A stretch of 64,000 bases of DNA from Pararhizobium polonicum (GTDB lineage Bacteria > Pseudomonadota > Alphaproteobacteria > Rhizobiales > Rhizobiaceae). The notes under the pieces are model-generated. The model was not told the DNA's origin. It searched no databases and saw only the letters and a list, made by a program, of their open reading frames with translations. The position numbers were made by a program, and so were the translations under genes. Positions 25,348 to 33,188 of this stretch are shown piece after piece (within the stretch, counting starts at the first letter, position 1; each line of letters starts with the position of its first letter). The stretch is taken from NCBI RefSeq assembly GCF_001687365.1, contig NZ_LGLV01000007.1, forward strand, positions 62,001-126,000, given 5' to 3'.

Positions 25348-26676
25348 ATGAGCTATCACAACCCCTATACCCCGCCGCGCAAGTCAGCGACCTTCGACGA
25401 TTATACGCTGGCCGAAATCCGCCGGGCTGCGGCAACCGGCATTTATGACATTCGTGGTGCCGGCACCAAGCGCAAGGTTCCGCATTTCGACGACCTGCTG
25501 TTTCTCGGTGCCTCGATCTCGCGCTACCCGCTCGAAGGCTATCGCGAGAAATGCGACACATCCGTCGTACTCGGCGCGCGCCACGCCAAGAAGCCGATCA
25601 TCCTCAAGACGCCGATTACCATTGCCGGCATGAGCTTCGGGGCTCTATCGGGCAATGCCAAGGAAGCGCTTGGGCGCGGTGCAACTATCGCCGGAACTTC
25701 GACCACCACCGGTGACGGCGGCATGACGGATGAAGAGCGCGGCCACAGCCAGACGCTGGTCTACCAGTACCTGCCGTCGCGTTACGGCATGAACCCGAAG
25801 GATCTGCGCCGCGCCGATGCGATCGAGATCGTCGTCGGCCAGGGCGCCAAGCCCGGCGGTGGCGGCATGCTGCTCGGCCAGAAGATTTCCGATCGCGTCG
25901 CCAACATGCGCAATCTGCCCAAGGGCATCGATCAGCGCTCGGCCTGCCGTCATCCCGATTGGACCGGCCCGGACGATCTGGAAATCAAGATCCTCGAACT
26001 GCGCGAGATCACCGACTGGGAAAAGCCGATCTATGTGAAGGTCGGCGGCGCGCGTCCCTATTACGATACCGCGCTTGCGGTGAAGGCCGGTGCCGACGTG
26101 GTGGTGCTTGACGGCATGCAGGGCGGCACGGCGGCAACGCAGGACGTCTTTATCGAGAATGTCGGGATGCCGACGCTCGCCTGCATCCGGCCCGCCGTCC
26201 AGGCGTTGCAGGATCTCGGCATGCACCGCAAGGTGCAGCTGATCATCTCGGGCGGCATCCGCTCGGGCGCCGATGTGGCGAAGGCCTTAGCGCTCGGCGC
26301 CGACGCCGTTGCCATCGGCACGGCAGCGCTTGTCGCCATCGGCGACAACGATCCGCACTGGGAAGAGGAATACCGGAAGCTCGGCACCACCGCCGGTGCC
26401 TATGACGACTGGCATGAAGGCAGGGATCCGGCCGGCATCACCACGCAGGATCCCGAGCTTTCCAAGCGTCTCGATCCGGTCGCCGCCGGTCGCCGCCTTG
26501 CCAATTACCTCAAGGTGATGACGCTCGAGGCCCAGACCATCGCGCGTGCCTGCGGCAAGAACCATCTGCACAATCTGGAGCCGGAAGACCTCGTGGCGCT
26601 GACGCTCGAAGCCTCCGCCATGGCGCAGGTGCCGCTTGCCGGCACCAGCTGGATTCCCGGCAAGGGAGGCTTCTGA
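25348..26676 (+). CDS. glxD: N-methylglutamate synthase large subunit, FMN-binding glutamate synthase domain (GlxD/MgsC)
   Basis: This 442-residue protein contains the central glutamate-synthase barrel: ITIAGMSFGALSGNAKEALGRGA, QGAKPGGGGMLLGQKI, IYVKVGGARPYYDTALAVKAGADVVVLDGMQGGTAA and IISGGIRSGADVAKALALGADAVAIGTAAL. In the methylamine pathway this subunit joins the methylamino group to 2-oxoglutarate, giving N-methylglutamate. It follows glxC by 14 nt and completes the three-part synthase. No clear iron-sulphur cysteine cluster is visible. Confidence 0.92.
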   Translation: MSYHNPYTPPRKSATFDDYTLAEIRRAAATGIYDIRGAGTKRKVPHFDDLLFLGASISRYPLEGYREKCDTSVVLGARHAKKPIILKTPITIAGMSFGALSGNAKEALGRGATIAGTSTTTGDGGMTDEERGHSQTLVYQYLPSRYGMNPKDLRRADAIEIVVGQGAKPGGGGMLLGQKISDRVANMRNLPKGIDQRSACRHPDWTGPDDLEIKILELREITDWEKPIYVKVGGARPYYDTALAVKAGADVVVLDGMQGGTAATQDVFIENVGMPTLACIRPAVQALQDLGMHRKVQLIISGGIRSGADVAKALALGADAVAIGTAALVAIGDNDPHWEEEYRKLGTTAGAYDDWHEGRDPAGITTQDPELSKRLDPVAAGRRLANYLKVMTLEAQTIARACGKNHLHNLEPEDLVALTLEASAMAQVPLAGTSWIPGKGGF

Positions 26677-26698
26677 ATTTACGGCGATCTCGGTTTAA

Positions 26699-26798
26699 CC
26701 CTCCCCCTTGTGGGGAGGGTCGGAGCGAAGCGGAGGGGAGGGGTTCTTTCTGCTGAAATGGAAAGGCCCCTCCCCAACCCTCCCCACAAGGGGGAGGG
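26699..26798. repeat. REP-like long palindromic intergenic element
   Basis: Two perfect 22-nt inverted arms lie at 26699-26720 and 26777-26798, each built on CCCTCCCC...TTGTGGGGAGGG. Inside them a second pair, GGGGAGGGG near 26733-26742 and CCCCTCCCC near 26767-26775, extends the fold. The 100-bp element fills most of the glxD-gmaS gap and resembles the dispersed intergenic palindromes of Rhizobiales. It may attenuate or stabilise the transcript; copy number elsewhere cannot be seen here. Confidence 0.75.
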
Positions 26799-26872
26799 AG
26801 CGCTCCGCGACCGATCAGCGCTTTCCGTCCAAAGCTACAAACAAGTGTCTGAATAATCCAAAGGGGAACACA

Positions 26873-28180
26873 GTGACACTCGATCTTGCTACCTTTGCCA
26901 AGGACCGTGGCATCAAATATTTCATGATCAGCTATACCGACCTGTTCGGTGGCCAGCGGGCAAAGCTCGTTCCGGCCGAGGCTATCGCCGACATGCAGAA
27001 GGACGGCGCGGGCTTTGCAGGCTTTGCAACCTGGCTGGACCTGACCCCCGCCCATCCGGATCTCTTCGCATTGCCGGATGCATCCTCCGTCATCCAGCTG
27101 CCCTGGAAGAAGGATGTGGCCTGGGTCGCGGCCGATTGCGTCATGGAAGACCAGCCGGTCGAACAGGCGCCGCGCGTGATGCTGAAGCGGCTGATCGCGG
27201 AAGCCGCCAAGGAGGGCCTGCGCGTCAAGACCGGCGTCGAGCCGGAATTCTTCCTGATTTCGGCGGATGGATCAAAGATTTCCGACGAGTTCGATACGGC
27301 CGAAAAGCCCTGCTACGACCAGCAGGCGGTCATGCGCCGCTATGACGTCATCGCTGAAATCTGCGACTACATGCTCGAACTCGGCTGGAAGCCCTACCAG
27401 AACGACCATGAGGATGCGAACGGCCAGTTCGAGATGAACTGGGAATATGACGATGCGCTGCAGACGGCCGACAAGCACTCCTTCTTCAAGTTCATGGTGA
27501 AATCGGTTGCCGAGAAGCATGGCCTTCGCGCCACCTTCATGCCCAAGCCCTTCAAGGGGCTGACCGGCAATGGTTGCCACGCCCATATCTCGGTCTGGGA
27601 TCTCGACGGCAAGACCAATGCCTTTGCCGACAAGGAAATGCCGTTCGGGCTTTCGGCCAAGGGCAAGACCTTCCTCGGCGGCATTATGAAGCACGCGTCC
27701 GCGCTGGCCGCCGTCACCAATCCGACGGTCAATTCCTACAAGCGCATCAACGCGCCACGCACCATTTCGGGCGCCACCTGGGCACCCAACACGGTGACAT
27801 GGACGGGCAACAACCGCACCCACATGGTCCGCGTGCCCGGTCCCGGCCGGTTCGAACTGCGCCTGCCCGACGGTGCGGTCAATCCCTATCTCCTGCAGGC
27901 GATCATCATCGCCGCCGGCCTCAACGGCGTGCGCGCCAATGCCGATCCGGGCCGTCACTACGACATCGACATGTACAAGGAAGGCCACACTGTCACGGAC
28001 GCGCCGCGCCTGCCCTTGAACCTGCTCGATGCGCTCAGGGAATACGACAAGGACGAGGAGCTGAAGGCCGCACTCGGACAGAGCTTCTCCAGCGCCTACC
28101 TGAAGCTCAAGCATCAGGAGTGGAACGCCTACGCCTCCCACTTCACCGAATGGGAGCGGCAGACGACGCTCGATATCTGA
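26873..28180 (+). CDS. gmaS: Gamma-glutamylmethylamide synthetase (GmaS / GlnT, glutamine synthetase type III-like)
   Basis: This 435-residue enzyme of the glutamine synthetase fold would ligate methylamine to the gamma-carboxyl of glutamate with ATP, giving gamma-glutamylmethylamide. The catalytic domain shows VKTGVEPEFFLIS (the Glu metal site), NGQFEMNWEYDDAL, KPFKGLTGNGCHAHISVWD, VNSYKRINAPRTISGATWAPNTVTWTGNNRTHMVRVPGPGRFELRLPDGAVNPYL, read in consecutive parts, and the C-terminal LKHQEW. It starts with GTG 26873, seven bases after AAGGGGA; an upstream in-frame reading through the palindromic repeat is rejected. Position after glxBCD and before purU is diagnostic of the methylamine pathway. 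Ammonia-using GlnT is the main alternative. Confidence 0.88.
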   Translation: MTLDLATFAKDRGIKYFMISYTDLFGGQRAKLVPAEAIADMQKDGAGFAGFATWLDLTPAHPDLFALPDASSVIQLPWKKDVAWVAADCVMEDQPVEQAPRVMLKRLIAEAAKEGLRVKTGVEPEFFLISADGSKISDEFDTAEKPCYDQQAVMRRYDVIAEICDYMLELGWKPYQNDHEDANGQFEMNWEYDDALQTADKHSFFKFMVKSVAEKHGLRATFMPKPFKGLTGNGCHAHISVWDLDGKTNAFADKEMPFGLSAKGKTFLGGIMKHASALAAVTNPTVNSYKRINAPRTISGATWAPNTVTWTGNNRTHMVRVPGPGRFELRLPDGAVNPYLLQAIIIAAGLNGVRANADPGRHYDIDMYKEGHTVTDAPRLPLNLLDALREYDKDEELKAALGQSFSSAYLKLKHQEWNAYASHFTEWERQTTLDI

Positions 28181-28344
28181 GCGCCGGCTGCGGGTTGAAA
28201 GATCAGAAGAGACGGCATGGCCTGTTCCTGCTATCCGATGTCGCGAAACGGATGGACGGGCGGGCCGGCGCCGCGCTAGCTTCCGTTCCACGATGCTGGG
28301 CCGGGAGGGCCAGCCCAAGACCTTAAAGTGAGAGACTTGAGACC

Positions 28345-29229
28345 ATGAAGAGCTATGTGCTGACTGTTTCGTGCAAATCCACCCGTGGCATCGTCGCGGC
28401 GATCACCGGCTATCTGGCCGATGAGGGCTGTTACATCACCGACAGCTCGCAGTTCGACGATATGGAGACGGGCCTGTTCTTCATGCGGCTGACCTTCATC
28501 AGCCAGGAAGGTGCGACGCTCGACAAGCTGACGGCCGGTTTCGAGGCGGTCAAGACGCGCTTCGGCATGATCGCCGATATTCTCGACAGCGAGCACCGGA
28601 TGAAGGTGCTGTTGATGGTGTCGCGGTTTGGCCATTGCCTGAATGACCTGCTCTACCGCTGGAAGATCGGCGCCCTGCCGATCGAGATCGTTGGCGTCGT
28701 CTCCAATCATTTCGAATACCAGAAGGTCGTCGTCAATCACGACATCCCGTTCCATCATATCCCGGTGACCAAGGCCAACAAGCCGCAGGCCGAAGCCCGG
28801 ATCATGGACGTGGTCGAGCAGACCGGTACCGAGCTGATCGTGCTCGCCCGCTATATGCAGATCCTCTCGGATTCGATGTGCCAGAAGATGTCGGGCAGGA
28901 TCATCAACATCCACCACTCCTTCCTGCCGTCGTTCAAGGGTGCCAACCCCTACAAGCAGGCCTATGAGCGCGGCGTGAAGCTGATCGGCGCGACGGCGCA
29001 TTATGTGACGGCGGATCTCGACGAAGGTCCGATCATCGAGCAGGACATCGCCCGCATCACTCATGCGCAGTCGGCCGAGGATTACGTCTCGATCGGCCGC
29101 GATGTCGAAAGCCAGGTTCTGGCCCGCGCGGTGCATGCCCATATCCACCACCGCACCTTCATCAACGGCAACCGCACCGTCGTCTTCCCGGCAAGCCCGG
29201 GCTCCTATGCTTCGGAGCGCATGGGCTGA
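28345..29229 (+). CDS. purU: Formyltetrahydrofolate deformylase
   Basis: This 294-residue enzyme hydrolyses 10-formyltetrahydrofolate to formate and tetrahydrofolate. It has an N-terminal ACT domain (SYVLTVSCKSTRGIVAAITGYLADEGCYITDS) and a C-terminal formyltransferase-fold domain, with NDLLYRWKIGALP, LARYMQILSD, RIINIHHSFLPSFKGANPYKQAYERGVKLIGATAHYVT and DEGPIIEQD. In this locus it would free the folate charged by the T-domain of the SoxA/MgdC subunit, letting C1 units leave as formate. It lies 164 nt beyond gmaS; that gap shows no strong site except a ribosome site before the ATG. Confidence 0.94.
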   Translation: MKSYVLTVSCKSTRGIVAAITGYLADEGCYITDSSQFDDMETGLFFMRLTFISQEGATLDKLTAGFEAVKTRFGMIADILDSEHRMKVLLMVSRFGHCLNDLLYRWKIGALPIEIVGVVSNHFEYQKVVVNHDIPFHHIPVTKANKPQAEARIMDVVEQTGTELIVLARYMQILSDSMCQKMSGRIINIHHSFLPSFKGANPYKQAYERGVKLIGATAHYVTADLDEGPIIEQDIARITHAQSAEDYVSIGRDVESQVLARAVHAHIHHRTFINGNRTVVFPASPGSYASERMG

Positions 29230-29270
29230 TTCCACGCGGTTCCGCGGCATTTTCCCTCGACTGTTCCTTG

Positions 29271-29310
29271 CATCCCCGGAAGCTTCGCGCTTTCGGGGAT
29301 GTTTTGTTTT
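29271..29310 (+). terminator. Intrinsic terminator after purU
   Basis: The 13-bp stem (29271-29283 with 29289-29301) starts CATCCCCG and closes CGGGGATG, with one G-T wobble and a TTCGC loop. TTTTGTTTT follows at 29302-29310. This is a textbook rho-independent terminator and marks the end of the methylamine operon. Confidence 0.88.
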
Positions 29311-29334
29311 CAGGCGTCCTTGGGAAATGGCCGG

Positions 29335-29477
29335 ACTGAACATATTGTTTAGTCGAATATAATTCTCCTTCACCCCAATCCCATCCTTTCATGATGCGGC
29401 GCAATGGTTGCGGTGCAGCAACGATTATCTCTTGTCATGTTGAGTAAATTGGATATCACTAAACATATTGCTCAACA
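29335..29477. promoter_or_regulatory. Repeated operator-like dyads upstream of the glycerol-type ABC operon
   Basis: Near-palindrome ACTGAACATATTGTTTAGT (29335-29353) and the related ACTAAACATATTGCTCAAC (29458-29476) share AACATATTG. The latter closes the perfect inverted repeat TGTTGAG (29438-29444) / CTCAACA (29471-29477). Such spaced dyads suggest cooperative or looping binding of a DeoR/SorC-type sugar regulator, possibly GlpR-like. No such regulator gene lies next to the operon. Confidence 0.55.
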
Positions 29478-29556
29478 CGGCGGAGTGAGGCCGGCTGGGC
29501 GAAGGGCGGGGAGCCCCGTAAGTTCCAAATTTGATGCGGTCCCCGACAGGTGACGA

Positions 29557-29602
29557 TGGCGCCGGTGTGTTTCTCCCGTGAGGAGGGATGCCGCCGGCGC
29601 CA
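29557..29602 (+). other. Leader hairpin in the 5' region of the ABC operon
   Basis: TGGCGCCGG (29557-29565) pairs perfectly with CCGGCGCCA (29594-29602) around a 28-nt loop. It sits between the dyads and the binding-protein gene, inside the likely untranslated leader. No known riboswitch motif is visible; a stabilising or translation-control stem is the simplest reading. Confidence 0.4.
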
Positions 29603-29660
29603 AAGCAGCCGGAATTCCCGAAGACGGCGTGGTGCCGGCTTCTGTATCTGGGAGGAATAC

Positions 29661-30986
29661 ATGCGGAAAATCACCAAGGCCCTTTTGGGGGCAACAACGG
29701 CTCTGACGGTTTCGGCGGCCCTACCGTCCGTGTCGCAGGCGGAGCAACTGACCTTGTGCTGGGCGGCCTGGGATCCGGCCAATGCGCTGGTCGAACTGTC
29801 CAAGGATTTCACGGCCAAGACCAAGATCGACATGAAATTCGAATTCGTGCCGTGGACGAGCTATGCGGATCGTTTTCTCAACGAACTCAACTCGCACGGC
29901 AAGCTGTGCGATCTGATCATCGGCGACAGCCAGTGGATCGGCGGTTCGGCGGAGAACGGTCACTATGTCAAGCTGAACGACTTTTTCGACAAGGAAGGCA
30001 TCAAGATGGATGACTTCGTGCCGGCGACGGTCGTCGGCTATTCGGAATGGCCGAAGAATACCCCGAACTACTGGGCGCTGCCCGCCATGGGTGACGTGGT
30101 CGGCTGGACCTACCGCAAGGACTGGTTCGAAAAGCCGGAATTGCAGAAGGAATTCCAGGAAAAATACGGCTGGAAGCTGGATGCGCCGAAAACCTATGAC
30201 CAGCTCAAGCAGATCGGCGAGTTCTTCCAGAACCGCAAGGTCGATGGTCAGACGGTCTACGGTGCCTCGATCTATACCGAGCGCGGTTCGGAAGGCATCA
30301 CCATGGGCGTCACCAACGTCCTGTACGACTGGGGCTTCCAGTACGACAATCCGAAGAAGCCCTACGAGATGGAAGGCTTCGTCAATTCGCCCGATGCGGT
30401 GGCCGGCCTGGAGTTCTACAAGTCCCTCTATGATTGCTGCACGCCGCCCGGCAGTTCCAACGTCTACATGACGGAATCGGCCGATGCCTTCAAATCCGGT
30501 CAGGTGGCGATGCAGATGAACTTCGCCTTTACCTGGCCCGGCCTCTACAAGGATGAAAAGGTGGGCGGCGACCGGATCGGCTTCTTCCCCAATCCGGCGG
30601 AAAAGGCGCATTTCGCCCAGCTCGGCGGGCAGGGCATCTCGGTGGTCTCCTATTCCGACAAACAGGAGCAGGCGCTGCAATATATCAAGTGGTTCGCCCA
30701 GCCTGACGTGCAGGCAAAATGGTGGGAGCTTGGCGGTTATTCCTGCCTCAATGCGGTCGTCAATGCGCCGGGCTTTGCCGCCAGCCAGCCCTATGCGCAG
30801 GCCTTCCTCGACTCCATGGCGATCGTCAAGGATTTCTGGGCGGAGCCCAGCTATGCGCCGCTGCTCCAGGCCATGCAGAAGCGCGTCCATAATTATGTGG
30901 TTGCCGGCAACGGAACGGCCAAGGAAGCTCTCGACGGGCTTGTGAAGGACTGGACCGAAACCTTCCAGGACGACGGCAAGATCTAG
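29661..30986 (+). CDS. Glycerol-type sugar/polyol ABC transporter substrate-binding protein (GlpV-like)
   Basis: This 441-residue periplasmic protein begins with a signal peptide (MRKITKALLGATTALTVSAA, cleavage near SQAEQ). It continues as a CUT1-type binding protein: LTLCWAAWDPANALVELSKDF, DLIIGDSQWIGGSAENGHYVKLNDF, YWALPAMGDVVGWTYRKDWF and AGNGTAKEALDGLVKDWTE. GGAGG lies five bases before ATG 29661; an earlier in-frame start is rejected. The gene content of the following transporter (two permeases, a small membrane protein, two ATPases) matches the rhizobial glpSTPQUV glycerol system, in a different order. The downstream dihydroxyacetone-kinase genes fit a three- or four-carbon polyol or ketose, but the ligand is not proven. 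Confidence 0.87.
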   Translation: MRKITKALLGATTALTVSAALPSVSQAEQLTLCWAAWDPANALVELSKDFTAKTKIDMKFEFVPWTSYADRFLNELNSHGKLCDLIIGDSQWIGGSAENGHYVKLNDFFDKEGIKMDDFVPATVVGYSEWPKNTPNYWALPAMGDVVGWTYRKDWFEKPELQKEFQEKYGWKLDAPKTYDQLKQIGEFFQNRKVDGQTVYGASIYTERGSEGITMGVTNVLYDWGFQYDNPKKPYEMEGFVNSPDAVAGLEFYKSLYDCCTPPGSSNVYMTESADAFKSGQVAMQMNFAFTWPGLYKDEKVGGDRIGFFPNPAEKAHFAQLGGQGISVVSYSDKQEQALQYIKWFAQPDVQAKWWELGGYSCLNAVVNAPGFAASQPYAQAFLDSMAIVKDFWAEPSYAPLLQAMQKRVHNYVVAGNGTAKEALDGLVKDWTETFQDDGKI

Positions 30987-31066
30987 GGTTCTCCCGCAGA
31001 TGGCGGCCCGGTCTTCAAACCGGGCTGGGCCGCCAACGATCATGTCCATGAAGACCGGGTGATATC

Positions 31067-32035
31067 TTGACACTTTCTAATTCTTCCATCGTCGACAAGG
31101 CGGCCGAGGCCGCTGCGAAGGCAACGCCGGTACCGATCGCGATCCGGGTGCGAGGCCTGTCCGACAGGGCGATCGCCTGGCTCTTCATCGCGCCGGCCAT
31201 CACGCTTCTGCTGGCGATCAACATTTTCCCGCTGCTCTGGGCCGTCTATCTGTCCTTCACCAATTTCCGCGCCAACCGGCCGAATGCGGTGGTGGAAGGT
31301 GTCGGCTTTCGCAATTACCAGCGTGTTCTGAACGATCCTGATATCTGGCAGGCGATGCAGACGACGGCGCATTTCGTCTTCTGGACGATTCTTTTGCAGA
31401 TGCTGATCGGTTTTGCGCTGGCCTATCTGATCGACCGGAAATTTCGCGGCCATGCCTTCTGGACCACCATCGTTCTGATCCCGATGATGCTGTCTCCCGC
31501 CGTGGTCGGCAATTTCTGGCGCTTTCTCTATGAGCCGCAGATCGGGCTTTTCGCCTATGCGGTGTCGTTCCTGAGCGGTATTCCGACGACGCAGATCCAG
31601 ATGCTCGGCAATGTCTCGCTGGCGCCCTGGGCGATCATCATCGTCGATACCTGGATGTGGACACCCTATGTGATGCTGATCTGCCTTGCCGGCCTGCGCT
31701 CGATCCCCGACTATATCTATGAGGCGGCCGAGGTTGATCGCGCGTCCGCCTGGCGGCAGTTCTGGTCGATTACCGTGCCGATGGCGCTGCCCTTCATCAT
31801 GCTGGCCGTGCTGTTTCGCGGTATCGAGAATTTCAAGATGTTCGACATGGTGACGCTGCTCACCGGCGGCGGGCCGGGCTCCGTCACCGAGGTCGCCTCG
31901 ATCACGCTGAAGCGGCAGGCCTTCGAGACCTGGGCAACCGGACGCTCCTCGGCCTTCGCCATCGTCCTCTTCGTCGCGGTGTTCGGTCTCGCCAACATCT
32001 ATGTCAAGGCACTTAACAGGGTGAAACAGCGATGA
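31067..32035 (+). CDS. Sugar/polyol ABC transporter permease (MalF/UgpA-like, GlpP-type)
   Basis: This 322-residue inner-membrane protein has a first transmembrane segment near residues 37-58 (IAWLFIAPAITLLLAINIFPLLWAVYLSF, read across the helix) and about six segments in all. The EAA loop IYEAAEVDRASAWRQFWSITVPM near residue 220 docks with the ATPase. The start is TTG 31067, with no in-frame ATG before the first membrane segment. It follows the binding-protein gene by 80 nt and overlaps the next permease by 4 nt. Confidence 0.9.
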   Translation: MTLSNSSIVDKAAEAAAKATPVPIAIRVRGLSDRAIAWLFIAPAITLLLAINIFPLLWAVYLSFTNFRANRPNAVVEGVGFRNYQRVLNDPDIWQAMQTTAHFVFWTILLQMLIGFALAYLIDRKFRGHAFWTTIVLIPMMLSPAVVGNFWRFLYEPQIGLFAYAVSFLSGIPTTQIQMLGNVSLAPWAIIIVDTWMWTPYVMLICLAGLRSIPDYIYEAAEVDRASAWRQFWSITVPMALPFIMLAVLFRGIENFKMFDMVTLLTGGGPGSVTEVASITLKRQAFETWATGRSSAFAIVLFVAVFGLANIYVKALNRVKQR

Positions 32036-32985
32036 GCTCCGTCAATTCAGCCCATTCGGTTGTCGAACCGAGCCTCACCACCAAACGCATCGCCGGCGCG
32101 ATCGTCATCCTCTACGCGCTGATTACCATGGTGCCGCTGGCCTGGATCTTCCTCACCAGTATCAAGTCGCCACCGGATTCGATCAGCTATCCGCCGAAAA
32201 TCCTGTTTTCGCCGACACTCGAAGGCTATTGCAATCTCTTCACCACCCGCACGCGTCAGACGCCCGATTATATCGCCGCGCTGCCGGCGCCGACCAGCAC
32301 CTGCGACGAGGTCACGCGCAAGCGCAACATGGTGATCGCCGGCCCTTCCAATTTCCTGCCGCGTTTCATCAATTCGCTGGTGATCGCCTTTGGCTCGACA
32401 TTCCTCGCGGTCTTTCTGGGCACACTGGCGGCCTATGGCTTCTCGCGCTTCAAGGTGCCGTTGGCCGATGATCTGCTGTTTTTCATCCTGTCGACCCGGA
32501 TGATGCCGCCGATCGCGGTCGCGATCCCGATCTTCCTAATGTACCGCGAGCTTGGCCTGTCCGACACGGCGCTCGGCATGATCCTGCTCTATACCGCCGT
32601 CAACGTCTCGCTTGCCGTCTGGCTGCTCAAGGGCTTCATCGACGAGATCCCCCGGGAATATGAAGAAGCGGCGATGATCGACGGCTATACGAGGCTACAG
32701 GCCTTCTGGAAGGTTGTGCTGCCGCAGGCAACGACCGGGATCGCAGCCACGGCCATCTTCTGCCTGATCTTTGCCTGGAACGAATATGCGTTCGCCGCGC
32801 TGCTGACATCCGGCTCGGCGCAGACAGCGCCGCCGTTCATCCCGACGATCATCGGCGAGGGCGGGCAGGACTGGCCGGCGGTGGCTGCCGGAACGACGAT
32901 CTTCCTTGTGCCGATCCTCGTTTTCACGATCCTCCTGCGCAAGCAATTGTTGCGCGGCATAACCTTCGGAGCGGTGCGGAAATGA
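32032..32985 (+). CDS. Sugar/polyol ABC transporter permease (MalG-like, GlpQ-type)
   Basis: This 317-residue permease has an N-terminal membrane segment (AGAIVILYALITMVPLAWIF). A periplasmic insertion at residues 60-105 contains the TRTRQTPDYIAALPAPTSTC stretch, which is longer than in many MalG proteins. The EAA loop IPREYEEAAMIDGYTRLQAFWKVVLPQ lies near residue 205. It forms the channel with the previous gene and overlaps both neighbours by 4 nt (ATGA), typical of coupled translation. Same transporter as the binding protein at 29661. Confidence 0.9.
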   Translation: MSSVNSAHSVVEPSLTTKRIAGAIVILYALITMVPLAWIFLTSIKSPPDSISYPPKILFSPTLEGYCNLFTTRTRQTPDYIAALPAPTSTCDEVTRKRNMVIAGPSNFLPRFINSLVIAFGSTFLAVFLGTLAAYGFSRFKVPLADDLLFFILSTRMMPPIAVAIPIFLMYRELGLSDTALGMILLYTAVNVSLAVWLLKGFIDEIPREYEEAAMIDGYTRLQAFWKVVLPQATTGIAATAIFCLIFAWNEYAFAALLTSGSAQTAPPFIPTIIGEGGQDWPAVAAGTTIFLVPILVFTILLRKQLLRGITFGAVRK

Positions 32986-33185
32986 CCCTGGACACGACAA
33001 AAACCGTCAAGAAGCGGCCGTTCTTTTTCCGTCGCGGACCGATGGAAAACATCGCAACGGCGCTGATCGCCATCGGCTTCCTGATGCTGTTCCAGCCGTT
33101 TGCGCTGGTGCTCTACACCTATTCGCTGGTGACGCTTCTGGCAGGCACCGTGATGTTCATCATCGTTTCGAAATTTCCGGAGTGA
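32982..33185 (+). CDS. Small two-helix membrane protein (GlpU-like)
   Basis: This 67-residue protein has a basic N-terminus (TVKKRPFFFRRGP) and two hydrophobic stretches, IATALIAIGFLMLFQPFALVL and a second ending VTLLAGTVMFIIVS. It overlaps the permease stop by 4 nt and is 3 nt from the ATPase, so it belongs to the transporter operon. Small membrane proteins occur at this place in the rhizobial glycerol transporter (GlpU); their role is unknown. An accessory transporter subunit is the natural guess. Confidence 0.8.
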   Translation: MTLDTTKTVKKRPFFFRRGPMENIATALIAIGFLMLFQPFALVLYTYSLVTLLAGTVMFIIVSKFPE

Positions 33186-33188
33186 CCC

